DNA of 59,530 nt from the NCBI GenBank assembly GCA_945861535.1, contig CAMAUZ010000046.1, positions 1 to 59,530 of the forward strand. The letters run 5' to 3'. The position numbers and the translations under genes are program-made. The notes beneath the pieces are model-generated. The model ran no database searches, had not been told where the DNA came from, and saw nothing but the letters and a program-made list of their open reading frames with translations. Positions 8,538 to 18,192 of this stretch are shown here, in pieces (the first letter of the stretch is position 1; each line of letters begins with the position of its first letter). Source of the stretch: Akkermansia muciniphila (GTDB lineage Bacteria > Verrucomicrobiota > Verrucomicrobiia > Limisphaerales > BJHT01).

Positions 8538-10523
8538 TCAGTGATCCGAGGTGGCGAGTTCCTCGTTGGTGAGGGCGTTGATGATTTTGAAGTGTTCGAG
8601 GTGCAGCGCGGGTTCGGCGCGGAAGGAGAGTTTGCCGAAGTAGCGTTTCTCCATCTCGATGAGGATCTTCTCGTCGTCCTTGCGCAGGCGCTCGAGGACG
8701 GTGGGGTTGACAATGATCTTGAGCTGGAAATCGCTTTCGTCGCGGTGCCGGCGTTTGAGGATTTCACCGAGCTTGCGCTGGATTTCCACGCTCATGGTGA
8801 CGGAGCTTTTGATTTTTCCACGGCCGGTGCAGTAGGGGCAGTCGTCGAGGATGGCGGAGCGGACGCTCTCGGTGTGGCGCTGGCGGGTCATTTCCATGAG
8901 GCCGAGCTGGGAGATGGGGAGGATGTGGGTCTTCGCCTTGTCGCGGCGGAGTCCGTCTTTCATGCGCTGGGCGACCTGGGCGCGGTCGCGGCCGCTTTTC
9001 ATGTCGATGAAGTCGAGGACGATGAGGCCGCCCATGTTGCGGAGGCGGAGCTGACGGCAGATTTCGTCGGCGGCCTCGGTGTTGACTTTGAGAATGGTGG
9101 AGTCGTGGTCTTTGCTGCCTTTGTGGCTGCCGGTGTTGACGTCGATGGCGACGAGCGCCTCGGTTTCGTCGATGACAATGTAGCCGCCGCTCTTGAGGTG
9201 GACCTGGCGGGCGAAGGCGCTGTTGAGCTGGCGGGTGATGTTGAAGCGGTCGAAGACGGGCTGGAATTCGGCGTAGAACTTGACCTTGGCGATGGAGCGT
9301 TTGGAGATGCGGCCGATCATCTCGCGCATGGCGTCGTATTTCTGTTGGCTGTCGATGACGATGCGCTCGACGTCTTCGGTGAGGAAGTCGCGGACGGTGC
9401 GTTCGACGAGGTCGGGTTCCTGGAAGACGCAGGTGGCCAGGGGCTGCTTGGTCATGCGTTCCTGAATCTGGGTCCATTCCTCGAGGAGGAGGGCGAGGTC
9501 GCGCACGAAGTAGCGGGCCTGCTGGCCTTCGCCGACGGTGCGGATGATGACGCCCATGCCGTCGGGAATGGTGAGGCTGCGGACGATTTTTTTGAGGCGC
9601 TGGCGTTCCTCGTGGTTCTCGATTTTGCGGGAGATGCCGCATTGATCGGAGTTGGGCAGGAGAACGAGGTAGCGGCCGGGCAGCGCGAGATGGGTGGTGA
9701 TGCGCGGGCCTTTGGTGCTGATGGGGCCTTTGGTGACCTGAACGATGATCTCGCTGCCGGGCGGGTAGAGACGGGGGATGTCTTTTTGCGTGATGCGCGG
9801 GCGCTCGCGGCGTTTGGCGTTCTCGCGTTCGACGACTTCGACACCGCTGTCGAGGCTGCTGGGGACAATGTCCCAATAGTGGAGGAAGGCGTTTTTCTCG
9901 AAGCCAATATCGACGAAGGCGGCCTTGAGGCCGTCCTCGAGGTTTTTGATTTTGCCTTTGAAAATGCTGCCGACGAGGCGTTCCTCCTCGGTGCGTTCGA
10001 TGGTGAATTCCTCGAGCTTGCCGTCTTCGAGGACGGCGACGCGGGTTTCGAGCGACTCGGAGTTGATGATGACTTCTTTGTGAACCTTCTTCTCGGGCTT
10101 TATCAGCTTCTTGACCCGGTGGATGACCTTGTTCGCGGCGTTGCGGAGGGTCTCGACGATGCCCTGAGGTTTGTCGGGAACTTTCACCGGGGTGAACGTG
10201 GAATCCTCGTGGGCCTCGTCGGCGGTGGCGCGGTTTGGTTCGCGGAATTCGCGGTCGCGCGAAGTGCCCGAAGCGCTGCCGGCGGGGGCGGCGTGGGCCT
10301 CGCCGTCGGCGGGGAGACCGGCGGCGAGATTTTCCGAGCGCTCGATCTCGCCCTGGTAGCGGCCGCGGTTAAAGACCTGCTCTTCGGTGAGCTTGGGGCC
10401 GGTGGCGTCGGCGCGGGCCTCGGTGGCATCGCGCTCGGAGCTGGGTTTGATCTTGGGGGTGAGGCCGCCGGCGGGACGGAAGCGCTGGGGGCCGCGACGA
10501 CGGGAAAAATTACGATCACTCAT
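8538..10523 (-). CDS. rng: Ribonuclease E/G family endoribonuclease
   Basis: 661 residues. A charged, low-complexity N-terminal extension of about 145 residues precedes an S1-like domain (about 150-270) and the RNase E/G catalytic core. Metal-binding aspartates are visible at Asp461 (ALVAIDVNTG) and Asp504 (GLIVLDFIDM), and the Zn-link is CPYC at 562-565. Cytoplasmic RNase G/E enzymes cut single-stranded, A/U-rich RNA in rRNA maturation and mRNA decay. The protein lacks the long C-terminal scaffold of E. coli RNase E, which favours the RNase G type. It is the last gene of mreB-mreC-mreD-mrdA-rodA-rng and starts 16 bp after the rodA stop; rng next to mre genes is a common bacterial arrangement. 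Confidence 0.93.
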   Translation of the reverse strand: MSDRNFSRRRGPQRFRPAGGLTPKIKPSSERDATEARADATGPKLTEEQVFNRGRYQGEIERSENLAAGLPADGEAHAAPAGSASGTSRDREFREPNRATADEAHEDSTFTPVKVPDKPQGIVETLRNAANKVIHRVKKLIKPEKKVHKEVIINSESLETRVAVLEDGKLEEFTIERTEEERLVGSIFKGKIKNLEDGLKAAFVDIGFEKNAFLHYWDIVPSSLDSGVEVVERENAKRRERPRITQKDIPRLYPPGSEIIVQVTKGPISTKGPRITTHLALPGRYLVLLPNSDQCGISRKIENHEERQRLKKIVRSLTIPDGMGVIIRTVGEGQQARYFVRDLALLLEEWTQIQERMTKQPLATCVFQEPDLVERTVRDFLTEDVERIVIDSQQKYDAMREMIGRISKRSIAKVKFYAEFQPVFDRFNITRQLNSAFARQVHLKSGGYIVIDETEALVAIDVNTGSHKGSKDHDSTILKVNTEAADEICRQLRLRNMGGLIVLDFIDMKSGRDRAQVAQRMKDGLRRDKAKTHILPISQLGLMEMTRQRHTESVRSAILDDCPYCTGRGKIKSSVTMSVEIQRKLGEILKRRHRDESDFQLKIIVNPTVLERLRKDDEKILIEMEKRYFGKLSFRAEPALHLEHFKIINALTNEELATSDH

Positions 10524-10539
10524 AGATTTGGGCCGGGGT

Positions 10540-11697
10540 TCAAGACCGGCGATGGATGTGGACGTTTTGTAAAAGGCCCGCGGCGATCAACGAGCAGAGC
10601 ACTGAGGATCCGCCATAACTTAAGAGCGGCAGTGGCACGCCCGTCACGGGCATCAACCGAATATTCATGCCGATATTGATGAAGACGTGGCAGCCGAGGA
10701 GGGTGACGACCCCCACGGCCAGCAGTTTGCCGAGGCGGTCGCGCGCCTCGCTGGCAATCCGAATGCCCACGAACAGAACCACCGTGTAGAGCGTGAGCAC
10801 GATCACGCTGCCCACGAACCCACTCTCCTCGGCGATGACGGAGAAAATGAAGTCGTTGTGGGCCACGGCGCGCGGCAGGTAGCCGAGGGCGTTTTGCGTC
10901 CCCCGCATCCAGCCTTTGCCGGTGAGACCACCGGAACCGACCGAAATGAGCGCCTGCACGATGTTGTAGGAATCGGCGCGGCCGACTTCCCGGCCAAAAA
11001 ACACGAGCAACCGGCGGCGTTGATATTCCTCCAGCTTGATCTGCCAGTTGGGCGGCGCGAACAGGATGTCCACCAGCAGAAGGAGGATCAGCAATCCCGT
11101 GCCGCCCACCAGATTGGCGAGGTAGCGGCCCGGCACGCCGGCGACAAACATCATCGCCAGGCCCACCGGCAGCAGCAGCAGGGCCGAGCCGAGGTCCGGT
11201 TCCTTGAACACGAGCAGGAACGGCAGGACGATCATGCCGAGGGCTTTGAAGAAATTGTTGAGCTGGCGCAGTTCGTCCTTGGGCCGACTGAGGAAGTGGC
11301 CGAGCGCGAAGATGAGCGAGAGCTTGGCGAACTCGGAGGGCTGGAACTGAAAGAAGCCGAGGTCGATCCAGCGGCGCGCGCCGTACCGCATCGAGCCGAT
11401 GCCGGGGATCAGGACCGCGGCGAGGAAAAGGATGTTGGTCCAGTAAAAGATGAGCGCGAAGCGGGCGATGCGCTGGTAGTTGATGGCGCACACGAGGACG
11501 GCACCGACGAGGCCGATGGCGCACCAGACGCCCTGCTTGAACCAGACCTGCCGGTGAAAGGGCGCGCTGGCCGCCGCGGGGTTCACCATCGTGGCGCTGT
11601 AGATGAACGCCACGCCCACAGCCATCAACCCGAGCAGCGCCAGGATCAGGAGCCAGTCGAACTCGGCGAGGAAGTTTTTGGCGGTGGTGGATTTCAT
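10540..11697 (-). CDS. rodA: Rod-shape-determining peptidoglycan polymerase RodA
   Basis: 385 residues from the ATG at 11697; longer upstream frames run into repeat sequence. The protein is a SEDS-family polytopic membrane protein with about ten helices. It opens with a hydrophobic helix (LLILALLGLMAVGVAFIYSA) and keeps SEDS landmarks such as FQPSEFAKL and FKEPDLGSA, plus a C-terminal GVPLPLLSYGGSS. RodA polymerises lipid II glycan strands in the elongasome together with PBP2, which is encoded just upstream on the same strand. Unusually, the two genes are 394 bp apart and the gap holds repeat sequence. Confidence 0.95.
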   Translation of the reverse strand: MKSTTAKNFLAEFDWLLILALLGLMAVGVAFIYSATMVNPAAASAPFHRQVWFKQGVWCAIGLVGAVLVCAINYQRIARFALIFYWTNILFLAAVLIPGIGSMRYGARRWIDLGFFQFQPSEFAKLSLIFALGHFLSRPKDELRQLNNFFKALGMIVLPFLLVFKEPDLGSALLLLPVGLAMMFVAGVPGRYLANLVGGTGLLILLLLVDILFAPPNWQIKLEEYQRRRLLVFFGREVGRADSYNIVQALISVGSGGLTGKGWMRGTQNALGYLPRAVAHNDFIFSVIAEESGFVGSVIVLTLYTVVLFVGIRIASEARDRLGKLLAVGVVTLLGCHVFINIGMNIRLMPVTGVPLPLLSYGGSSVLCSLIAAGLLQNVHIHRRS

Positions 11698-12091
11698 GCG
11701 GGCCTCCGCGGTGGGTTTGGGGCGTGCGGCTGTAGCCGCCGACGTGAGGAGGCGGAGGGCTGCGGCGAGCGGTGGGAATTCACGCGGGCGAACTCGCGGG
11801 CGGGCCGCCCGCGCTCCTGGCGTAAGCCGCTCGGGCGCGCGATGGCAGCGGGTTGTTCGGATGTGCCGTTCGCGTTCCCCGTTGAAGCGGCGTGAACGCC
11901 GCGCTCTTGGCGCGCGTCGCGCCGGGGAGCGCACGCCGCTGGCGTGCCGTTTTCGGCGGCTCGCCGAAAACCTCGTGCCACTAACTTTTCCCCGCTGAAG
12001 AAAAGGCTGACTGGGGAACGGCGGTTTGGGCGGGCCGCCCAAACCGGCACGCGGGCCGCGTGCGCTCCCCGTTTGGTTTCGCAGCTCAGCT
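11698..12091. repeat. Repeat-bearing gap inside the mre operon
   Basis: No gene is recognised. The gap holds a 25 bp stretch (11732-11756, GTAGCCGCCGACG...GGCGGA) that is identical to 22767-22791. It also holds short hairpins of the type GGCGTGAACGCCGCGCTC (about 11889-11910), GGCGGCTCGCC (about 11955) and two GGGCGGGCCGCCC-like stems (about 11800 and 12030). The content looks like an aggregate of REP-type elements between mrdA and rodA. Confidence 0.65.
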
Positions 12092-14020
12092 TCATCGGCC
12101 TCCTCCCGTGGTGGCGAGGGTCTTGCGCGCTTTGGCGGCGGCGGGGTCGTAGGTCTTGAGGAACCGATAAATCTGCTCGGCCACGGGCGCGCACGAGGAG
12201 CCGCCGGAGACGCCGCTTTCGATCATGACGACGACCGTGTAGCGGGGTTTGTCGAACGGCGCGAACGAGACAAACCAGGTGATCTGATCCACGCGGGTGT
12301 GGCCGTGCTTGACCTCGGCGGTGCCAGTTTTCCCGCACACCTGCATGCCGGGAACGGCGGCGCGCCGGCCGGTGCCGTCGGGTTCCTCGACATCGGCGAG
12401 CATGGCTTCGCGCAACACATTCATGTGCTGGGGATGGATGTTGAGTTCCTCGCGCACGCGCCCTGCGGGGAACTCGGTTTTCGGATCATCAGGGCGGAAC
12501 TCGGGCGGCTCGATGCTCATGACCACGCGGGGCCAGAGCACCTTGCCGCCGTTGGCAATCGCGGAGGTCATCACGGCCATCTGGATGGGCGTGACGGTGA
12601 TCGGTCCCTGGCCGATGGAGAGGTTGGCGGTGTCGCCGTCGGACCACGCGTGGCTGACCTGCTGGAGCGTCGGGAATTCGCCCTCGACCTCCTGGCGCGA
12701 GAGCACGCTGGTGAGTTCGCCGAGATGAAAACGATTGCCCATGGCGATGATGCGGCGGATGCCGCAGCGCAGGCCGTGGGTGATGAAGTAGGTGTTGCTG
12801 GAGGCCTTGAAGGCGCGGCGGAAGTTGTAGTCACCGGGGCGCGCGGTGTCGTGAATGCTGCGTTTGCCGAGCTGGAAGGAGCCGGGATTGTACACCGATT
12901 CGTTGGGGCGCAGCGTGCCGGCGTCGAGCGCGGCGAGGGCGACGACGATTTTGAAAATCGAGCCGGGCGGGTAGCGCTCCTGCGTCGCGCGATTGATCAT
13001 CGGGCGCTGGGTTTCATCGTCGAGGCGCTCCCATTCGCGCTGCGACATGCGCGGGATGAACGAGTTGGGATCGAAGCTCGGCGCGGAGACGAGCGCGAGG
13101 ATGTCGCCGTTGTTGGGGTCCATGACGACCACGGCGCCGCGCTGGTGCGGATTGCCCTGGCGCAGGGCGCGCTCGGCTTCCCGTTGAATCTCGAGATCAA
13201 GGGTGAGGACGACGTTGTGGCCGGGTTCGGCGGGCGCGACGAGTTCCTCGGACTGCCGGTAGCCGAGGTTGTTGACGAGCATGTTTTTCACGCCGGCGCG
13301 GCCACGGAGGGCGCGGTCGAAGGAGGATTCGAGGCCGGCTTTGCCCATGTAATCGGGGAGGCGGTAGTTGAAAAAAGCCTCTTCGTCTTCGGCGGAACTG
13401 TTGTCGCGATTGAGATAGCCGAGCACATGTGCGGCGACGCTCGCCTGCGGATAGGTGCGGATCGGCATGATCTCGACATCCATGGCCGGAAGGCTGCCGC
13501 CCTGCTCCATGAAGCGGGCGATTTGTTCCTGGCTGAGATTTTCCATGAGCGCCATCGGCAGCGCGAGTTTGTTGGTGAAATGCCGGTGCAGCGTCGCCTC
13601 GGTGAGCTGCGGAATGTCGAGCGCGAAACCGTTCATCTGCTCGACGAGGTTGCTGACGACGAGGAAGCGGCCGAACTGTTCGAGCTGGCTGCGGGCGGCG
13701 CGGGCGAGCTTGGTCTTGGGCCGGATTTCGCCCCACTTCTGCTGGAACTGCTCGCGGAGTTCCTCGAGGTAGAGGTTGAGGTTGTAGTTGGGGCGGCTCT
13801 CGGCGAACAACTCGCGGTTGCGGTCCAGAATCTGGCCGCGGATGGCGGGAATGCGGACGCTGCGGAAGGATTGGTTGCGCAGGGTTTCCACGTAGCGCTG
13901 CGACGAGACGACCTGCACGTACCACAGGCCGCCGAGCAGCACCAGCAGCCCGAGCAACACCAACGCCGACAGCACCTGCAAGGGGCGGTCGGTCTTTTTC
14001 AGTTGGTCGAAAATCAGCAT
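12092..14020 (-). CDS. mrdA: Penicillin-binding protein 2, elongasome transpeptidase
   Basis: 642 residues. One N-terminal membrane anchor (about 15-38) is followed by the PBP dimerisation domain and a class B transpeptidase domain. The catalytic motifs are all present: S354-IF-K357 (PPGSIFK), S408-S-N type motif at 407-409 (ASSNTY) and K564-T-G (CGKTGTAE). PBP2 cross-links peptidoglycan in the periplasm during rod elongation, working with RodA and MreC. The gene begins 1 bp after the mreD stop, so it is translated as part of the mre operon. The C-terminus ends in a short basic, glycine-rich tail. Confidence 0.95.
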   Translation of the reverse strand: MLIFDQLKKTDRPLQVLSALVLLGLLVLLGGLWYVQVVSSQRYVETLRNQSFRSVRIPAIRGQILDRNRELFAESRPNYNLNLYLEELREQFQQKWGEIRPKTKLARAARSQLEQFGRFLVVSNLVEQMNGFALDIPQLTEATLHRHFTNKLALPMALMENLSQEQIARFMEQGGSLPAMDVEIMPIRTYPQASVAAHVLGYLNRDNSSAEDEEAFFNYRLPDYMGKAGLESSFDRALRGRAGVKNMLVNNLGYRQSEELVAPAEPGHNVVLTLDLEIQREAERALRQGNPHQRGAVVVMDPNNGDILALVSAPSFDPNSFIPRMSQREWERLDDETQRPMINRATQERYPPGSIFKIVVALAALDAGTLRPNESVYNPGSFQLGKRSIHDTARPGDYNFRRAFKASSNTYFITHGLRCGIRRIIAMGNRFHLGELTSVLSRQEVEGEFPTLQQVSHAWSDGDTANLSIGQGPITVTPIQMAVMTSAIANGGKVLWPRVVMSIEPPEFRPDDPKTEFPAGRVREELNIHPQHMNVLREAMLADVEEPDGTGRRAAVPGMQVCGKTGTAEVKHGHTRVDQITWFVSFAPFDKPRYTVVVMIESGVSGGSSCAPVAEQIYRFLKTYDPAAAKARKTLATTGGGR

Positions 14021-14021
14021 T

Positions 14022-14585
14022 TCAGAGGCGTCCGCGGCGGATCGAGCGGTCGGGACGATGCTTGGATTCGTGGAACACGGGATGCGTCAGCGAGGCGGTC
14101 AATCCACCCATGGCCCAGAAAATTATCGGCGTGGCAACCGCGCCGATGAGCGACACGACGAGCCATTGCCAGAGCGAACCCCAGCCGACGATCGGCTGCC
14201 GACCCATCGTGTAGAGCAACAGCACGGTGAGGAAGGGAGCGAACGCGCTGGCCCCGAGGCCCACGGCGAATTGCGCAAATGGCTGGTCGCGCAGGATGAG
14301 TTCGTGGGAGCGGTGAACGATGAGTCCCACGAGGAACAACGGCAGGATGCTGATGCCGAGCGGATTGGCGGACAGCGAGTCCTGCCACAGCCCGCCGAGG
14401 CACGCGGTGACCGTGACGGTCGTGATGCCCGCGGTGAGCGCGGCGAAAACCATCACCGCCGGCAGGAAGTCGATCTGCGCGCGCAGCCACGTCGAGAGCG
14501 GATTCACCGCCGCGCCGAGAAACGCCGCGACAAATGCGGCGAGCAAGATGGCGACGGGGGTGAGGATGGGGTTGAGGAAGTTCAT
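14022..14585 (-). CDS. mreD: Rod-shape-determining membrane protein MreD
   Basis: 187 residues from the ATG at 14585, which overlaps the mreC stop as ATGA; the longer frame through mreC is a shadow. Five or so hydrophobic segments fill the protein (for example PVAILLAAFVAAFLGA at the N-terminus), with a basic tail. MreD proteins diverge strongly in sequence, so the call rests on size, hydropathy and position between mreC and mrdA. MreD is an inner-membrane component of the elongasome that modulates MreC and PBP2. Confidence 0.85.
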   Translation of the reverse strand: MNFLNPILTPVAILLAAFVAAFLGAAVNPLSTWLRAQIDFLPAVMVFAALTAGITTVTVTACLGGLWQDSLSANPLGISILPLFLVGLIVHRSHELILRDQPFAQFAVGLGASAFAPFLTVLLLYTMGRQPIVGWGSLWQWLVVSLIGAVATPIIFWAMGGLTASLTHPVFHESKHRPDRSIRRGRL

Positions 14586-15394
14586 CAGAAAACCACCCAC
14601 ACTTCCTCGACCCGGCTGGGGTCCACGGCCAGTTTCACGCGGGCCGCCGTGTACAATTCGTAGCCGACCTGCCGCACATCCCCGACCGTGCCGACGGGAA
14701 TGCCCTTGGGGAAAATGCCGCCCTGACCGCTGGTGACCACGCTGGAGCCGGGCTTCACCTGGCTGTTCCGCGGCAGGTATTTCAGATCCACCAAGGTCTG
14801 ATCGAGCTGGCTCGTCGAGCCGGGCACCAGCACGCCGTGTTCGCGAGTTTCGCTGATAAGCACCGCGACGCGGCACGCGGGATCGCCGAGCAGCACGACC
14901 TGCGAGCGATTGAAGCTGACCGATTCAATGCGCCCGACCAAGCCCTCGGCACAGATCACGGGGAGATTCGCACGCACGCCGTCGCGCGTGCCGAGGTCGA
15001 TCTGGAGCGAGCGCCACCAGTTCGCCGGATCGCGGCCGATGACGCGCGCGGCCTTGAGTTTCCACGGGGCGGTTTTGGCAAAGCCAAGCATCTCGCGATA
15101 CTGGGCGTTGGCGCGGTTTTGCTCCTCCTGCTGGCGCAACTGAACCTGCAACTCCTGGACTTCCCGGCGGAGTTGATCCAGTTCCTGCGTGAGCGTTTGC
15201 CGCGGTGTGAAGGCGTCGGAGAGCCGATGCGAGGTGGACTGGAAGAAACTGACCAGCCCGAACAACGGCAGATACAGCCCGCTGATCGCGAGCTTGAGGC
15301 GCGCCGAGGTCGGCTGGGGCAGGTTGAGAATCCCCACCACCAGCAGGACGACAAACAGGGTCGCGACGTAATGCGGACGTTTGAACATGTTCAC
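14585..15394 (-). CDS. mreC: Rod-shape-determining protein MreC
   Basis: 269 residues. An N-terminal membrane helix (about 9-27) is followed by a coiled coil (about 62-100, rich in Leu/Gln/Arg) and the periplasmic beta-barrel core, with recognisable family segments such as VIGRDPANWWRSLQIDLG, GLVGRI and GGIFPKGIPVG. MreC dimers activate PBP2 in the periplasm. The gene sits 32 bp after mreB and overlaps mreD by one base at ATGA, as expected for one operon. A second ATG two codons in could also be used. Confidence 0.93.
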   Translation of the reverse strand: MNMFKRPHYVATLFVVLLVVGILNLPQPTSARLKLAISGLYLPLFGLVSFFQSTSHRLSDAFTPRQTLTQELDQLRREVQELQVQLRQQEEQNRANAQYREMLGFAKTAPWKLKAARVIGRDPANWWRSLQIDLGTRDGVRANLPVICAEGLVGRIESVSFNRSQVVLLGDPACRVAVLISETREHGVLVPGSTSQLDQTLVDLKYLPRNSQVKPGSSVVTSGQGGIFPKGIPVGTVGDVRQVGYELYTAARVKLAVDPSRVEEVWVVF

Positions 15395-15426
15395 CCGTTA
15401 CCGAACGGGCGAACGCACGAAAAGGA

Positions 15427-16455
15427 TCAAGACTGGCTGGAAGAAGCGACGCGCTTCAGAAATTGCAACTCCTGCAAGACCCGGCCCGTGCCCTCGGCGA
15501 CGGCGCTCAGCGGATCATCCGCAATATGGACCGGCAAGCCGGTTTCCTTGGCCACCAACCGGTCGATGCCGCGCAACAACGCGCCGCCGCCGGCCATGAC
15601 AATGCCGCGGTCCACCAAGTCGCCCGACAACTCGGGCGGGCAGCGTTCCAGCGTCAGGCGGATGGATTCCAAAATGCTGTTGAGGGGGTCTTTCAGTGCG
15701 TCACGAATTTCTTCCGACCGGATGGTTATGGTTTTGGGAAGGCCGGTCCCGAGGTCGCGGCCTTTGGTTTCCATGTTCAATTCTTGTTCCAGCGGGTAAG
15801 CCGATCCGATCCGGATCTTGATTTCTTCCGCCGTACGTTCGCCAATCAACAAATTGTAAGCACGCTTCATGTAGGCCACGATGGTTTCGTCAAACTCATC
15901 GCCCCCGACCCGCAAGCTGTGCGAAAAAACGATGCCGGCCAGCGAGATGATCGCGATCTCGCAGGTGCCGCCGCCGATATCCACGATCATATTGCCCGCC
16001 GGTTCCTGTACCGGCAGCCCCACGCCGATGGCCGACGCCATCGGTTGCTCGATCAGATAAACCTCCCGCGCCCCGGCGTGCGTCACCGAGTCCTTCACCG
16101 CCCGGCGCTCGACCTCGGTGATGCCCGAGGGCACAGCCACGACGACGCGCGGCGCGATCAGTTTCCGGTGGTGAACCTTCTGGATGAAATACCGCAGCAT
16201 CGCCTCCGTGATCTCGAAGTCCGCGATCACGCCGTCCTTCATCGGCCGGATGGCCACGATGTTGCCCGGCGTGCGCCCCAACATGCGTTTGGCCTCTTCG
16301 CCGACGGCCAGCACGTTGGTGGTGCCAGCCTGAATGGCGACCACCGAAGGCTCACGCAACACGATCCCCCGATCCCGCACGTAAACCAAGGAGTTCGCCG
16401 TCCCTAAGTCGATGCCTATATCGTTGGAGAACAGGCTCTTAAGCTGAGCAAACAT
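15427..16455 (-). CDS. mreB: Cell-shape actin homologue MreB
   Basis: 342 residues from the ATG at 16455; the longer frame upstream is not supported. The N-terminal amphipathic segment MFAQLKSLF is the usual membrane-binding helix. It is followed by [13 protein letters not shown] (phosphate 1), [24 protein letters not shown] (phosphate 2) and [11 protein letters not shown] (adenosine motif). MreB polymerises on the inner face of the cytoplasmic membrane and guides the elongasome. It is the first gene of the cell-shape operon, with a candidate promoter 25-55 bp upstream. Confidence 0.97.
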   Translation of the reverse strand: MFAQLKSLFSNDIGIDLGTANSLVYVRDRGIVLREPSVVAIQAGTTNVLAVGEEAKRMLGRTPGNIVAIRPMKDGVIADFEITEAMLRYFIQKVHHRKLIAPRVVVAVPSGITEVERRAVKDSVTHAGAREVYLIEQPMASAIGVGLPVQEPAGNMIVDIGGGTCEIAIISLAGIVFSHSLRVGGDEFDETIVAYMKRAYNLLIGERTAEEIKIRIGSAYPLEQELNMETKGRDLGTGLPKTITIRSEEIRDALKDPLNSILESIRLTLERCPPELSGDLVDRGIVMAGGGALLRGIDRLVAKETGLPVHIADDPLSAVAEGTGRVLQELQFLKRVASSSQS

Positions 16456-16479
16456 GAAAAATATCTTATTTAGTGCGCG

Positions 16480-16509
16480 AGAGTACGTGCGCCCCTCTCG
16501 CCGGGTCAA
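16480..16509 (-). promoter_or_regulatory. Candidate sigma-70-type promoter of the mre operon
   Basis: On the minus strand, TTGACC (16504-16509) is 18 bp from TACTCT (16480-16485). The -35 matches the consensus in 5 of 6 positions, but the -10 matches in only 3 of 6. An alternative AT-rich stretch, TAAATAAGAT, lies closer to the ATG. This is a weak call based only on pattern. Confidence 0.3.
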
Positions 16510-16810
16510 GACATTAAACCCGAACCGTGAATAAAAACCCGCGGCACCCGCCGGACGCGGTGGGTCGCCGCCCCGGAGCGGCCAACGCCCGTCCGGCGCG
16601 TCTCGGAGAGGTGCGCGACGGGTACCCGCCCGCAGCGGCGCGAAACTAACCGTGGCGCCGGTACATTTCACCCGTCTCAGCCTGCGCGCCGCCGCTGCGG
16701 CCGGGGACCAGTCGCGCTCCGCAAGCTGTGTGAAACCACCCCTTCCCGTCGCCGCGGAAAAAGTTTTCCCTCGAATTGTCGCGCCGCACGGCGTAGTTAA
16801 GGCCAGTCCT

Positions 16811-17005
16811 ATGAAGTTCTTGTTGAAGCCACTCCGCCGGTTGATGTCGAGCCTTGCCGGTCCGCCCAAGGACAAGTTGAGCCGCGGCCAGTTGGTGGGG
16901 CTGTATCTGGACACCAACAACAACCGGGAAGATTACGCCGCCCGCGGACGCGGCGCGCGCGTCCGGCGGGATGGAAAATTCAGCCAGAACCGCGAGCGCC
17001 GTTAA
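16811..17005 (+). CDS. Small basic protein of unknown function
   Basis: 64 residues from ATG 16811, in the 680 bp between divergent mreB and the Sel1 protein. I do not recognise the family. The N-terminus ([17 protein letters not shown]) is amphipathic and basic; the middle ([21 protein letters not shown]) reads as ordinary protein; the tail is rich in Arg and Gly. There is no clear Shine-Dalgarno sequence and no partner. Codon usage resembles real genes here (GC-rich third positions), which is the main support. The 355 bp upstream towards mreB shows nothing else apart from the mreB promoter region. Confidence 0.45.
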   Translation: MKFLLKPLRRLMSSLAGPPKDKLSRGQLVGLYLDTNNNREDYAARGRGARVRRDGKFSQNRERR

Positions 17006-17139
17006 GCTTGGATTGCCTGTCGTCCGCCCTCTCCGCCGCGTGAAGATTTCCCGTGCCACGACCCGGTTTCTCCCCTCCGCGACGAGTTCCTCTCCGGTGC
17101 GAAGTCCGCGTTGAGCTTGACCCGCGTCCTCCGAAAAAA

Positions 17140-18168
17140 ATGCCGCGCCCACCATTTCATTTCGGCTTGAACTTGCTCCGCTGTTTTCCCCTCACCCTCG
17201 TGCTGCTCTGCGCGGCGGCGTGCCCGTTGGCCGGTGCGGACGCGGTCGAGTCGCTCGGGTCCCTCCGCGCCAAGGCCGACCAGGGCGACGCCGCCGCCCA
17301 AACCGCCCTCGGCTGGCGGCATTACATCGGCGATGGCGTGCCGAAAAATTATGCAGAGGCGATGAAGTGGTCGCTCAAGGCCGCCGAAGCGGGCTTCGCC
17401 GGCGCCCAGTACAATCTCGGCGCGATGTATGAAGCCGGCATTGGTTTCGCGCAGGATTACGCCGCCGCCGCCCAGTGGTATCGCAAGGCCGCCGAGCAGG
17501 GCGACCCCGACGCCGCGTTCAGTCTCGGCCTCCTCCACGACAAAGGTCTCGGTGTTCCCAAGAGCGCGACCGAGGCGGCGAAGTGGTTGCAGAAAGCCGC
17601 CGAGAAAGGCGACGCCGAAGCGCAGAATCAGCTCGGCGAACTCTACTCGCGCGGCGTCGGCGGACTCCCCAATCACGTGGAATCCGCCAAGTGGTACCTC
17701 AAGGCCGCCGAACAGAATTTCCCCGAAGCCCAGGCCAATCTCGCGGGCCTCTACGCCAAGGGCAGCGGTGTGAAACAGGACCTCGCCGAAGCCCTGAAAT
17801 GGTGGCGCAAAGCCGCCGACCAAGGCGTGGCGTGGGCGCAATACAACCTCGGCGTGGCCTACGACCGCGGCGAAACCGTCGCCGTCGATTACAAGGAGGC
17901 CCGCAAGTGGTATGAGCTCGCCGCCAAGCAAGGTTTCGCCGAGGCGCAGTGCAATCTGGCCGTGCTGTACTTCAACGGCGACGGCGTCGAGAAGGATCCC
18001 GTGGAAGCCTACAAATGGTTCACGCTCGCCGCCCGTCAGGGCGTGCCCAAGGCCATCGAAGACCGCGACACCGTCGCCGACAAACTCACCGTTGAACAAC
18101 TTTTCGCCGGTCGCCAACGCGCCCTTGAATTCGTCCCGCGCAAGACAGACGGCGCGCCGAAGCGCTGA
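17140..18168 (+). CDS. Exported Sel1-like repeat (TPR-type) protein
   Basis: 342 residues from ATG 17140. A signal peptide (hydrophobic about 11-28, cut near ACPLAGA-DAV) is followed by about eight tandem Sel1-like repeats of 36 residues. Typical lines are A-x-x-x-L-G-x-x-Y-x-x-G-x-G-V-x-x-D and A-x-x-W-Y-x-K-A-A-E-Q-G. These helical repeats serve as protein-protein scaffolds, and the signal peptide suggests a periplasmic place. The protein has no catalytic domain and ends about 30 residues after the last repeat. It stands alone: the repeat-filled 160 bp that follows separates it from the debranching enzyme. Confidence 0.88.
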   Translation: MPRPPFHFGLNLLRCFPLTLVLLCAAACPLAGADAVESLGSLRAKADQGDAAAQTALGWRHYIGDGVPKNYAEAMKWSLKAAEAGFAGAQYNLGAMYEAGIGFAQDYAAAAQWYRKAAEQGDPDAAFSLGLLHDKGLGVPKSATEAAKWLQKAAEKGDAEAQNQLGELYSRGVGGLPNHVESAKWYLKAAEQNFPEAQANLAGLYAKGSGVKQDLAEALKWWRKAADQGVAWAQYNLGVAYDRGETVAVDYKEARKWYELAAKQGFAEAQCNLAVLYFNGDGVEKDPVEAYKWFTLAARQGVPKAIEDRDTVADKLTVEQLFAGRQRALEFVPRKTDGAPKR

Positions 18169-18192
18169 CCAACCGCGCGGCAGTCAGACAGC

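Noticed and set aside
8484-10679. 731-codon plus-strand frame over rng
   Set aside because: It is antisense to RNase G, which shows catalytic Asp461/Asp504 and the CPYC Zn-link on the minus strand.
12026-14149. Long plus-strand frame over mrdA
   Set aside because: It is a shadow of PBP2, which has intact SxxK, SSN and KTG motifs on the minus strand.
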